From positions 62,001 through 126,000 of the forward strand of contig CANGME010000003.1 in assembly GCA_947455145.1 (NCBI GenBank): a DNA stretch of 64,000 bases, in the 5' to 3' direction. Made by a program: the position numbers and the translations under genes. Of the stretch, positions 31,170 to 38,848 are shown piece after piece (positions within the stretch are counted from its first letter, which is position 1; every line of letters begins with the position of its first letter). The notes below the pieces were generated by a model. The model did not search any database, was not told the DNA's origin, and saw nothing but the letters and a program-made list of their open reading frames with translations. This DNA is from Comamonadaceae bacterium. Lineage in GTDB: Bacteria; Pseudomonadota; Gammaproteobacteria; Burkholderiales; Burkholderiaceae_C.

Positions 31170-33347
31170 TCAAGCTGAAGTCGGCAGGTTTTCAAGCACA
31201 TCACCTAGCTCCTGTATGGCCCCTTTGAGCAACCCAGTGGCTTGCGCTAACTCCTGATGGAAAACACGGTTGCCCTCGCGCAAAGTCGTCTCCATCTGCT
31301 TGGCGAATGCCCCGTGCGCTTCGCCCATGACATTGGTTACACCCTCAAGGTAGGTATCCGCAGAGCGCTGGGCTTCGGTAAGTCGATGACTGGCCTCTTG
31401 CAAACTATTAACTAGCTCTGAAGTCATGGAGGCTTCACGCTTGGCATTTTCTACCGTGCTGCGCAGGTCTTCCACCATTGCGGCCAAGGCATCTCTCACC
31501 GATTTTTGGTCGCCCAACGATTGTTGTGTTGCCGTCAGTGCGCTGCTCAGGGTGCCTGCAGACGCATTGAGTTTTTCTGCCATCGTTCCCAGCCCGTCAC
31601 TGGCCGCTTTCATCGTGTCGAGGTTGTCGCACAGCTTGCTCGATGCACCCAGCAAGCGCTCTGCACCCAAACCCATACGTTCCACATTTGTGTTGGTGGT
31701 TGTTTGTAGTCGCTCAATGGCCTCGCGCATCGCAACGCTGGCTTGTTGAACCGCATCGCCCAAGCGGCCAACTTGCTCGCCTTGTCGATTTAGCAACTCA
31801 GATGTTTGGGCTGCCAACTCCGCTTGGCGTCCCGCGTGTTCTTGCTGGGCACTGTTAGCCTGGTCTTGCAGATTTTTCACGAGGTTACCGGTTGTGTCGC
31901 CCAACTGGCTTAACAGTCGTGCCGTGGCATCCACTGACTCGCCCTGACTTTTGACGATGCTTGACTTCAATTGCTCCATGAGCGCCTGCATCTGCGCATC
32001 GCGCTCGTGTTGCTGGGCGCTTTGCGCTTGCTGCGCATTGTGGGTCTGGTCTTGCAAACTCTTGACCAAGGCACCGGTACTTTCGCTGAGTTCTTTCATC
32101 ATGCCCATCGTCAACTCGGCGGATTCGCTCTGACCATTGGCCACGCTGTTTTTGAGCTGATCAATAAAGAGGCGCATCTGCTCGTTCGCCTCAGATTGCC
32201 GAGCCTGCATTTGCTGCAATGCCTCGTCCATGCGCTTTGCCATTGCGTCGGCAGCCCCCGCGCCAGCTTGCTCCATTTGGCCGCCCAGCTGTTCAAAGCG
32301 CAGGGACGCCGTTTGGATGGTGTTGGCCGTTTGCACCAGCATCTCATTCATGCCACGCATTTGCGAGCCAAACATGCTGTCCATTTGGGCGGTAAAGCCA
32401 CCCAGAACATCGGTCAGCAACTTATTGACGGCTTCACCCTGGCTATTGCCCACTGCTTGCACAGCATTAGAGATTCGGTTCAGCGGTTCCGCCAATCCTT
32501 CGGTCAAACTGGTGGAAATGACTTGACCTAGATTCGTACTGGTGGCGGTCATGGTGGCGATTTGCTGCTGCGTCAACTCGGTCAGCACCTGCTTCAGGTC
32601 CGTTACCAGAGACTCTTTCATCTGCATGGTTTGCGTGGCTGAAGTCTCCGATGCTTCGACCAGCCGCTGCAAGTATTCCTCGCCCGCTCCGGTATCAAAC
32701 AGGCTGTCGATCAATCCGCACAGTTCTTCCAGCTCTGTGTAGCGGCGATTGACTGTAAATTTTTCCAGCGTGGTGACCAAAATGGCCAGGAAAATGGCAA
32801 CACCCGATACAAGAAATGCACCTCCAACGCTCAAAATCAACGTCTCCAAACTGCGCCGAACCACCTGTGCATCGTCTGTAACCTTGAAACCCTGCAAACC
32901 AATGATCAAACCCGAGAAAGTGCCGATGATGCCCAACCCAGTCAGGATGCCCGGCAGGTGCTTGTAAAACTCGGTGCGCAGTGGCGCTTCAATTAGGGCT
33001 TGATCGGTAAAAAACCCGTTGGCCATCGACGTGGCGCGCCAGCGGCTAACCACCATCATGCCCATCGCATTAGCTTGCTTTTGACTATGAAGCGTGTCAC
33101 GGTATTCGCCCCAGGCGTGACGCAGGGCATCACTGATCATCACTTCGTTACGCACGCGATCAAGATCAAGCACGGGGCCAGCCGCTTTTAATGCTTCAAG
33201 CCGCTGTCGGGCTTGGGTGAGGTCGCGGCCTATGCGATGCCCCGGTAGCATGAACTGCCAGATAAATGACACCACCGCGAATGCCAGCAGAGTGCCGACG
33301 AACCAGTGGAGGGTGGTGGAGGCGATGGCGGTTAGTTCTGGAGTCAT
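31170..33347 (-). CDS. zorA: Zorya defence protein ZorA (MotA/ExbB-like with long tail)
   Basis: 725-residue membrane protein. The first span is near residues 14-34, then a cytosolic part, then two spans at LTGLGIIGTFSGLIIGLQGF and GGAFLVSGVAIFLAILVTT, the MotA/TolQ/ExbB arrangement. From about residue 230 to the end the protein is a long Gln/Ala/Glu-rich coiled coil with repeats like QLKSSIVKSQGESVDATARL and QLKNSVANGQSESAELTMG, the intracellular tail that carries the signal to ZorC and ZorD. Length agrees with E. coli ZorA (~730). It follows the unknown 201-aa gene by 36 bp on the same strand. Confidence 0.94.
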   Translation of the reverse strand: MTPELTAIASTTLHWFVGTLLAFAVVSFIWQFMLPGHRIGRDLTQARQRLEALKAAGPVLDLDRVRNEVMISDALRHAWGEYRDTLHSQKQANAMGMMVVSRWRATSMANGFFTDQALIEAPLRTEFYKHLPGILTGLGIIGTFSGLIIGLQGFKVTDDAQVVRRSLETLILSVGGAFLVSGVAIFLAILVTTLEKFTVNRRYTELEELCGLIDSLFDTGAGEEYLQRLVEASETSATQTMQMKESLVTDLKQVLTELTQQQIATMTATSTNLGQVISTSLTEGLAEPLNRISNAVQAVGNSQGEAVNKLLTDVLGGFTAQMDSMFGSQMRGMNEMLVQTANTIQTASLRFEQLGGQMEQAGAGAADAMAKRMDEALQQMQARQSEANEQMRLFIDQLKNSVANGQSESAELTMGMMKELSESTGALVKSLQDQTHNAQQAQSAQQHERDAQMQALMEQLKSSIVKSQGESVDATARLLSQLGDTTGNLVKNLQDQANSAQQEHAGRQAELAAQTSELLNRQGEQVGRLGDAVQQASVAMREAIERLQTTTNTNVERMGLGAERLLGASSKLCDNLDTMKAASDGLGTMAEKLNASAGTLSSALTATQQSLGDQKSVRDALAAMVEDLRSTVENAKREASMTSELVNSLQEASHRLTEAQRSADTYLEGVTNVMGEAHGAFAKQMETTLREGNRVFHQELAQATGLLKGAIQELGDVLENLPTSA

Positions 33348-33383
33348 GGGTTTTAGGTACGACTTAAATTAAAACGCAGGGAT

Positions 33384-33989
33384 TTACAGACCAACCAGCT
33401 TCTCGCGTTCTGATGCAGCATCGGCTAACGCCTGCAGCTTCTTGCTTTTATAAATAAGCATTAAGCTAATTTCATAGTTATCGCCCGTTATCTGTAAAGT
33501 TACGTCTGTTTCAAGATCATCCCACTTGATAAATATCGAATGGTGACCTGCAGCAATTGCCAATCCGCGCTCGGCATAGTCGTCCCTATAAAGCTCATTG
33601 AACCAATAGTCTTTGATTTCAGCCTCCTTCCCATACTTGGTAGTCATCAAATTTTTAAGCACATCAAAATCTGCGAGAAAATCATTTCTGTCAGCATGTT
33701 CCTGTTTAAAGCTGTACCAACCAGCGTGGAACATTCCATTGACAAACTTGAAGACGAGATTTGCCGGAAATCCGCCAACACGAACTTCGTACATCAAAAA
33801 ATCATCTGTTTCATGGATTGAATCCTGCCCCTCCACTGCCTTAATTTTGGCGATGCTAGCGCCCCAATCGCAGGTGCGAAAACGAATGCCATTGTTGGAA
33901 ATTGGTGTTGTGTCCGCCACCCAAGTCCCATCTTTTTTTAGCTTGAAACGAATGCCGTCTTCAGAAATCGCTGTGAAATGGTCAGCCAT
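33384..33989 (-). CDS. Unknown 201-aa protein, candidate Zorya-associated gene
   Basis: I do not recognise this family. The protein is soluble, acidic, without signal or membrane span. Its N-terminus has a short repeated motif: FTAISEDGIRFKLKKDGTW and, some 20 residues on, TPISNNGIRFRTCDWG. The rest looks like a mixed alpha/beta domain (DDFLMYEVRVGGFPANLVFKF, FNELYRDDYAERGLAIAAG, DVTLQITGDNYEISLMLIY) and ends in a charged helix. AAGGG precedes the ATG at 33989. It is the first gene before zorA in the same direction, 36 bp away, so it is probably cotranscribed. Its base composition is visibly more AT-rich than the chromosomal genes on either side. It is not one of the named Zorya components as far as I know. 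Confidence 0.8.
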   Translation of the reverse strand: MADHFTAISEDGIRFKLKKDGTWVADTTPISNNGIRFRTCDWGASIAKIKAVEGQDSIHETDDFLMYEVRVGGFPANLVFKFVNGMFHAGWYSFKQEHADRNDFLADFDVLKNLMTTKYGKEAEIKDYWFNELYRDDYAERGLAIAAGHHSIFIKWDDLETDVTLQITGDNYEISLMLIYKSKKLQALADAASEREKLVGL

Positions 33990-34521
33990 GTTGATGCCCT
34001 TGTGAGTGGTTCGAGTGTGCGAAGGCCGACCGAGAATGGTTTAGCCAATTGAGCGTATGGGATGACGTGAACGCGACAGCCATGCGAGTGACACGGCAGG
34101 TAGTCAAAATCAGAAACTGGGAGGCGACAGATGTGCCATCACGGCCAGCATTAACGCAAGTCCAATAAAAGGACAAGTCGCATGGACTGAAAAACAAAAA
34201 TTTGCGTAATGTAGATTGGTGTAATTCGAGCATCACATAGACATGGGGGAGTCGCCGCTGTGACGCATTCCTCCATGTTTCTCATTTTTATTAGTACATG
34301 CATTGTGCCCGCAAATTTTCGATTTTTAGTTCGCCTTTTGGCCAGTCCGAAAATGGGCCTTGCTTTTCGCAGTGGCTGCTTTCTTTTGTCTCATACCGGC
34401 TGCGAATGACCAGTATTTACTTCCATCGCTGTCAGTAACGGACACTGACCTGATCGACATGTCGTTTCGGTGAGTACCCGCTTTGGGTCTGAAGCCGACT
34501 CTGCAGATGGCTAGACTATTA

Positions 34522-34701
34522 CTAGCATTTGGATGCTCTGTACGCCAGACGCACGATCTTCGCATCCCCGGTCAGGACAAAGTTGCAGCCAGCACCGCCG
34601 ATGCCAATGATCTTGCAGGTCTTTACTAGCCATGTGCCGAGGGATGGGATCGGTCTGGCTTCACCAATGTCGAGTTCGCTCAAGAGCTGCCCGCCAGTCA
34701 T
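34522..34701 (-). CDS. Small ORF with a glycine-rich nucleotide-loop-like motif, probably a fragment
   Basis: 59 codons starting MTGGQLLSELDIGEA, with AGGAGA placed 6 bases before the ATG. It contains CKIIGIGGAGCNFV, which resembles the glycine loop at the start of FtsZ-like or dinucleotide-binding folds, then stops soon after. The following 80-codon frame (34326-34565, other phase) could be the rest of a frameshifted gene, though no known family is recognisable there. It may be a short real gene or a remnant. Confidence 0.3.
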   Translation of the reverse strand: MTGGQLLSELDIGEARPIPSLGTWLVKTCKIIGIGGAGCNFVLTGDAKIVRLAYRASKC

Positions 34702-34793
34702 ACCCGTTCTCCTGTGTTTGTGGAAGCCACGGGTTTGATTGTTCATGACCATGCGACAAGACAAGTCGCATGGTGATCGGCGCTGTAGCTCGC

Positions 34794-34832
34794 GCCAAGA
34801 TCATCCTGGACAACAAGCTCACGATTGATTGA
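34794..34832 (+). pseudogene. Isolated 3' end of a Bug gene (right island-border repeat)
   Basis: The 39 bases encode AKIILDNKLTID and a TGA stop, matching the end of Bug(5) at 25110-25148 with 4 base differences. Nothing upstream matches the rest of the gene. It is either an attachment-site copy left by integration of the Zorya island, or the remnant of a second Bug gene lost in a recombination. Confidence 0.7.
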
Positions 34833-34835
34833 CCG

Positions 34836-35120
34836 TTAACGTCGGCCGGGCGGCCACTGCCTGGCCGTGTGAATCAATACGAGCAGCCAAACTGTTTCGC
34901 CGTGAATCTCATACACCATGCGATAGCTTTCGTGGGGGATCAGTTCGCGCGTACCTGCAACCCTGCCTGGCTTTCCCATTTTGGGGTGTTCGCTCAGCCT
35001 GGCAGCTGCTTTGCCAAACAACTCGTCCATCTGCACAGCAGCGACTGGGTTGTCTGCCGCAATGTAGTCCCAAATGTCCGCCCGGTCTTGCTCCGCTTGC
35101 GGGGTCCAGATGACCCTCAC
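34836..35120 (-). CDS. RelE/ParE-family toxin
   Basis: 94-residue toxin of a type II system. The N-terminus VIWTPQAEQDRADIWDYIA, the middle GKPGRVAGTRELIPHESYRMVYEI and the end VLIHTARQWPP are characteristic of the ParE/RelE fold. It starts with GTG at 35120, overlapping the antitoxin stop by 4 bases. A damaged paralogue lies at about 38108-38313. Parts of both copies are almost identical at the DNA level, so the duplication is fairly recent. Confidence 0.9.
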   Translation of the reverse strand: MRVIWTPQAEQDRADIWDYIAADNPVAAVQMDELFGKAAARLSEHPKMGKPGRVAGTRELIPHESYRMVYEIHGETVWLLVLIHTARQWPPGRR

Positions 35121-35395
35121 GCGGTGCCCAAAGCTTTTGCCCGACGTTTTGCAAAATCAGCTTCAACATCCGCATTGGAGCGCCCTGAACCGGCATGCAT
35201 TGAAGCTCTAGCGACTTCAACCTTGCCGCGCAAAAAGTCATCGTGGGCTCTGATTTCCCTTTGGCGTTGAACAAAATCACGCATCAACTCGCGCAAAACT
35301 TGTGACGCAGGCCGATGTACGGCCACGGTCTCGGCCATGAAGTCGGCTCGAAGCTCGGGCTCAAGCTTCATCGTAAATACGGCATCTTTTGACAT
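35117..35395 (-). CDS. Ribbon-helix-helix-type antitoxin
   Basis: 92-residue antitoxin starting MSKDAVFTMKLEPELRADFM, where FTMKLEPELRADF is the DNA-binding strand and helix, followed by HRPASQVLRELMRDFV. The C-terminal half is charged and would wrap the toxin. The ATG at 35395 is chosen over 35440 because the paralogue at 38588 starts at the same residue. It probably represses its own promoter through the conserved sequence at 35427. Confidence 0.88.
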   Translation of the reverse strand: MSKDAVFTMKLEPELRADFMAETVAVHRPASQVLRELMRDFVQRQREIRAHDDFLRGKVEVARASMHAGSGRSNADVEADFAKRRAKALGTA

Positions 35396-35426
35396 GGAGC
35401 GGCCTGAGTTGAATAAATATGTATTA

Positions 35427-35440
35427 AGTATATACGTCAT
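35427..35440. promoter_or_regulatory. Putative operator/promoter core of toxin-antitoxin copy 1
   Basis: AGTATATACGTCAT is identical at 38618-38631 before the second antitoxin copy, at a similar distance (32 and 30 bases) from the start, inside an AT-rich block. Conservation in two otherwise diverging leaders points to a -10 region or antitoxin operator. Confidence 0.5.
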
Positions 35441-35470
35441 TCACACCAATGGCGCGTAACTTGATTGCCG

Positions 35471-35851
35471 CTACAGCGCCAGAAACTCCCCAACCGCCCC
35501 AAATCCCCCCCCACTGATGATGATGAGCACCCCCACCCTCTGCCCCGCCAGCGGCTCGCCCGCGTGGCTGGCCGCTGCAAAACCTAAGCAACAGGTGGGC
35601 TCCACCACCATCTTCATGCTCACGGCAAAGAAGCACATGGCCTGCACCAGCTGTGCGTCGGTGGCGGTGAGCACGTCGTCCACATCGCGCTGGATCACCG
35701 CAAAGGTGTAGTGCCCCAGGGCTTGAGACTGCGCCCCGTCGGCAATGGTTTGCGGCGTGGGGATACGCACAATCTGCCCGCTGCCAGGGCCGAGCCGCTG
35801 AGCAGCCCTCCACCGCCCAGGCACACAAACAAATGGTCTAGCTCACCCACC
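35471..35851 (-). pseudogene. Decayed fragment of a threonine dehydratase-like gene
   Basis: The minus-strand sequence matches the 3' part of the intact gene at 37138-38100, ending at the same TAG. About 80 bp corresponding to 37447-37528 are missing at 35784, where GCTGCCAGGGCCGAG joins both sides, and homology stops near 35851. Extra base changes shift the frame around 35510. It cannot encode a working enzyme; the PLP lysine region is absent. Confidence 0.85.
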
Positions 35852-36088
35852 TCAGAGGTCGAGGCTTTTGCGCTTGCTCGTGCAGACCGGAGGCAGCGCG
35901 CGCAGGGCTGGTGCAGTCACCGCGCAGCACACCAACACCTGTGCAGAAACTTCGAATGCTGGCGCAATCCCGTCCATAATTTGAACGAGTTGACAGGGGC
36001 AAAGATTTAAATCCCCAGGTCGCGGCCAATAAACGCTATTTGTTGGCAAGAGTTATAAAGCCCACCTCACATGCACAAGGAAAATCAA

Positions 36089-36379
36089 ATGTCAAAAGCC
36101 TACTGGGTCAGCACGTATCGCGAAGTGAAGGATGCCGAAAAAGTCGCCGCCTACGCAAAGCTCGCGGGGCCCGCACTCACCGCAGCGGGAGGTCGATTCT
36201 TGGCGCGCGGCGAGCCATCGACAACCTATGAACTTGGGTTGAAGCAGCGCACAGTCTTAATCGAATTTGATAGTGTCGAACAGGCTGCTGCTGCCCACGA
36301 CAGTCCCGCCTACCAAGCAGCTTTGGCCGCTCTCAGTGATGGCGCAGATCGAGACATCCGAATTGTTGAAGGTGTTTGA
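36089..36379 (+). CDS. DUF1330 domain protein
   Basis: 96-residue member of the DUF1330 family, small dimeric alpha/beta-barrel proteins of unknown function. Typical parts are KAYWVSTYREVKDAEKVAAYAKLAGPAL, GGRFLARGEP and LIEFDSVEQAAAAHDSPAYQAAL. The ATG at 36089 has AAGGAAA upstream, better than the ATG at 36071. It stands alone among toxin-antitoxin genes. Confidence 0.88.
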   Translation: MSKAYWVSTYREVKDAEKVAAYAKLAGPALTAAGGRFLARGEPSTTYELGLKQRTVLIEFDSVEQAAAAHDSPAYQAALAALSDGADRDIRIVEGV

Positions 36380-36518
36380 GCGCTGCAAGGCCGCAATCTC
36401 CTGCCGGTCAATGACCGGCATTCAACCACAGGGCACGCTGAAAACGGCGCCGACTAGCCCCTCGCTCAACCGGAGCGCCAACTATAAAGCCATGTCGGTT
36501 CAGTGATAGCATTGCGCC

Positions 36519-36743
36519 ATGAACTCAACCGCCATCGAACAATCTGCACTTGGCTTGCCCAAGCCGGAGCGTGCGCACTTGGTGCATGTGTTGCTTGACA
36601 GTCTGGATGCACCGTCGGGCACTGATATTCAAGATATCTGGCTCAGTGAGGCACGCCGCCGGGCTGATGAAATTGACGCGGGCAAAGTCAATTTGGTGAG
36701 CGGCGAACAGCTTGAACGGCAAGTTCAGGCGCTTTTTAAGTGA
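36519..36743 (+). CDS. Addiction-module antitoxin, putative addiction module component family
   Basis: 74 residues: ALGLPKPERAHLVHVLLDSLD is the family signature of this small antitoxin group, followed by W-L-S-E-A-RRRADEIDAGKVNLVSGEQL. It overlaps the toxin gene by 4 bases (GTGA). The pair is unrelated in sequence and orientation to the RHH/RelE pairs on either side. Confidence 0.9.
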   Translation: MNSTAIEQSALGLPKPERAHLVHVLLDSLDAPSGTDIQDIWLSEARRRADEIDAGKVNLVSGEQLERQVQALFK

Positions 36744-37033
36744 GCTATTGGCTCCATCCAGAAGCCGCTGAAGAGCACAAAAAGCAGGTCGCTCACTATG
36801 AAGAGATACAAGCGGGATTGGGAAGGCGGTACCACTCCGAATTTCTGAATGTCTTGGACTTGGTTTGTGCTTCGCCTGATCGTTCACGCGTTGTTCTCGC
36901 ACCGGACATTCGGCGCGCCATGTTCAAGATTTTTCACTTTGACCTTGTCTACCGCCAAGTCGATGGATTGATTCAAGTACTGGCCATCGCCCATCATCGT
37001 CGCCAGCCAGGCTATTGGGTGGCTCGGCTTTAA
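36740..37033 (+). CDS. RelE/ParE-family toxin (second type)
   Basis: 97 residues starting with a GTG that overlaps the antitoxin stop. Motifs of the ParE-like fold are WLHPEAAEEHKKQVAHYEEI, LGRRYHSEFLNVLDLV and the end FHFDLVYRQVDGLIQVLAIAHHRRQPGYW. Translation coupling to the antitoxin supports a working pair. Confidence 0.9.
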   Translation: MSYWLHPEAAEEHKKQVAHYEEIQAGLGRRYHSEFLNVLDLVCASPDRSRVVLAPDIRRAMFKIFHFDLVYRQVDGLIQVLAIAHHRRQPGYWVARL

Positions 37034-37137
37034 CGGGAATAAGGTTAGATCGCGCAAGCAAACCGCAGCCGCGATCTGAATCGGTTGTTGGACAAGCCCG
37101 GATCGACGCAAAAAGCCGTTTCCGCAACGGGTTGCCA

Positions 37138-38100
37138 CTACAGCGCCAGCAACTCCCCAAACCGCCCCAAATCCACATTCCCCCCGCTGATGACCACCCC
37201 CACGCGCTGCCCCACCAGCGGCACGCCCGCATGGCAAGCCGCTGCAAAGCCCAGGCAACCCGTGGGCTCCACCACCATCTTCATGCGCTCGGCAAAGAAG
37301 CGCATGGCCTGCACCAACTGGGCGTCGGTGGCGGTGAGCACATCGTCCACATCGCGCTGGATCACCGCAAAGGTGTAGTGCCCCAGGGCTTGAGACTGCG
37401 CCCCGTCGGCAATGGTTTGCGGCGTGGGGATGCGCACAATCTGCCCACTGCGAAACGACTGCTGGCCGTCGTTGCCCGCCTCGGGCTCTACGCCATAGAT
37501 TTTGCACCGCGGTGACAAAGCGCGCGCTGCCAGGGCCGAGCCGCTGAGCAGCCCGCCACCGCCCAGGCACACAAATAAATGGTCTAGCTCACCCACCTCG
37601 TCCAGCAACTCTTTCACCGCCGTGCCTTGGCCCGCCATCACGTCGGGGTGGTCAAACGGCGGGATCATCGTCATGCCGCGCTCACGCGCCAGCGCTTGCA
37701 ACAGCGCCTCGCGGTCTTCTTTGAAGCGATCAAACAAAATCACCTCGCCCCCATAGCCCCGCGTGGCGTCGATCTTGGCTTGCGGTGCGTCGCTGGGCAT
37801 CAAGATGACGGCGGGCATGCCCAGGATGCGGGCCGACAAGGCCACGGCCTGGGCGTGATTGCCGGATGAGAACGTCACCACCCCGGCGAGGCGCTGCACC
37901 GCGTCAAAGCGCGACAAGGCATTGAACGCACCCCGAAACTTGAAGGCCCCCATGCGCTGAAAATTCTCACACTTGAAGAACACGCTGGCCCCCAGCATGT
38001 CATCCGCCGTGCGCGAGCGCAGCACGGGTGTGCGGTGGGCGTGGCCGTGCAGGCGGTCTGCGGCGGCAACCACGTCGGCGTAGGTGGGTAGTGTTGTCAT
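37138..38100 (-). CDS. Threonine dehydratase-like PLP enzyme (threo-3-hydroxyaspartate ammonia-lyase / serine racemase type)
   Basis: 320-residue fold-type II PLP enzyme. The PLP lysine is in CENFQRMGAFKFRGAFNAL (~residue 55), the substrate loop in FSSGNHAQAVAL and the glycine loop in CLGGGGLLSGSALAA. The short length without a regulatory ACT domain, and the residues around these loops, fit threo-3-hydroxy-L-aspartate ammonia-lyase or serine racemase better than biosynthetic IlvA. Start at 38100 follows directly after the remains of the second toxin gene. A partial copy is at 35471. Confidence 0.88.
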   Translation of the reverse strand: MTTLPTYADVVAAADRLHGHAHRTPVLRSRTADDMLGASVFFKCENFQRMGAFKFRGAFNALSRFDAVQRLAGVVTFSSGNHAQAVALSARILGMPAVILMPSDAPQAKIDATRGYGGEVILFDRFKEDREALLQALARERGMTMIPPFDHPDVMAGQGTAVKELLDEVGELDHLFVCLGGGGLLSGSALAARALSPRCKIYGVEPEAGNDGQQSFRSGQIVRIPTPQTIADGAQSQALGHYTFAVIQRDVDDVLTATDAQLVQAMRFFAERMKMVVEPTGCLGFAAACHAGVPLVGQRVGVVISGGNVDLGRFGELLAL

Positions 38101-38107
38101 AGGTGTA

Positions 38108-38313
38108 GAGCGGCAGGCCACTGCCTTGCCGTGTGAATCAATACAAACAGCCAGTCTGTTTCACTGTGAATTTAATAAACCATGCGATAGCTCTCATGGG
38201 GGATCAGTTCGCGCGTACCTGCAACCCTGCCTGGCTTTCCCATTTTGGAGTGCTCGCTCAGCCTGACGGCTGCATAGCCAAACAACTCGTCCATATGTCC
38301 AGATAACTCTCAC
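38108..38313 (-). pseudogene. Broken copy of the RelE/ParE toxin
   Basis: Relative to the toxin at 34836 the first codons (VRVIWT) remain, then about 77 bases are deleted with loss of frame, the middle part (MDELFGYAAVRLSEHSKMG) is still readable, and a TAA interrupts it after SYRMVY. The toxin is therefore inactive while its antitoxin at 38310 stays intact. Confidence 0.88.
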
Positions 38314-38588
38314 GCGGAGCCCAACGCTTTGGCCCGACGTTTGGAGAATGCAGCTTCGACATCCTCATTGGAACGCCCCAAACCGGCACGCATTGAAACC
38401 CTCGCCACTTCAACCTCGCCACGCAAGACATCGTCGTGGGCTCTGATTTCTCTCTGGCGTTTAACAAAATCACGCATCAGCTCGCGCAAAACTTGTGACG
38501 CAGGCCGATGTACGGCTTCAGTCTCGGCCATAAAGTCGGCTCGAAGCTCGGGCTCAAGCTTCATGGTGAATACGGCATCTTTTGACAT
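38310..38588 (-). CDS. Solitary RHH-type antitoxin (copy 2)
   Basis: 92 residues, about 90% identical by eye to the antitoxin at 35117 (differences such as ETEAV for ETVAV, VLRGEVEVARVSMRAGLGRS). The frame is complete although the toxin downstream is broken. It could neutralise the intact toxin of copy 1, acting as an immunity gene, and probably binds the same operator. Confidence 0.87.
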   Translation of the reverse strand: MSKDAVFTMKLEPELRADFMAETEAVHRPASQVLRELMRDFVKRQREIRAHDDVLRGEVEVARVSMRAGLGRSNEDVEAAFSKRRAKALGSA

Positions 38589-38617
38589 ACTGCGACTTGG
38601 GTTGAAAATACATATAA

Positions 38618-38631
38618 AGTATATACGTCAT
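38618..38631. promoter_or_regulatory. Putative operator/promoter core of antitoxin copy 2
   Basis: AGTATATACGTCAT, identical to 35427-35440, 30 bases upstream of the antitoxin start. Confidence 0.5.
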
Positions 38632-38848
38632 CCATACAAAATATGAAAAACTGAACTTCAAGTCTATCTCTTGATGCGACACTGAAAGTCGCATACTTGA
38701 CGCACGATCCGTGACTTCAAATTAAAGTCTTGATTAACGCTACAGCGCCAAGAGGCTCGGGGGCAAACTGGCCCCCTTCGCACTCGTTTGATGTGATCGC
38801 CTTAAAATGCCAGCAATTCACCCAAACTCATACTTACCGCACAGCTCA

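Larger units (their letters stand above)
33990..34835. other. AT-richer gap upstream of the Zorya unit
   Basis: 846 bp with no solid gene. It must contain the Zorya promoter. A 13-bp direct repeat ACAAGTCGCATGG occurs at 34173 and 34761; the second copy is part of a perfect 9-bp inverted repeat (CCATGCGAC at 34749, GTCGCATGG at 34765). A minus-strand frame 34326-34565 ends in SIRSVSVTDSDGSKYWSFA and a Lys/Ala-rich tail and may be a remnant. A small ORF with a good ribosome site lies at 34522-34701, and the right-border repeat at 34794. Confidence 0.6.

Noticed and set aside
33982-34236. 84-codon minus-strand gene upstream of the unknown Zorya-associated gene
   Set aside because: It overlaps the start and ribosome site of the 201-aa gene and its composition is not protein-like.
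35852-36088. Further coding remnants between the dehydratase fragment and DUF1330
   Set aside because: Short frames on both strands show no similarity to neighbouring genes; nothing can be supported there.
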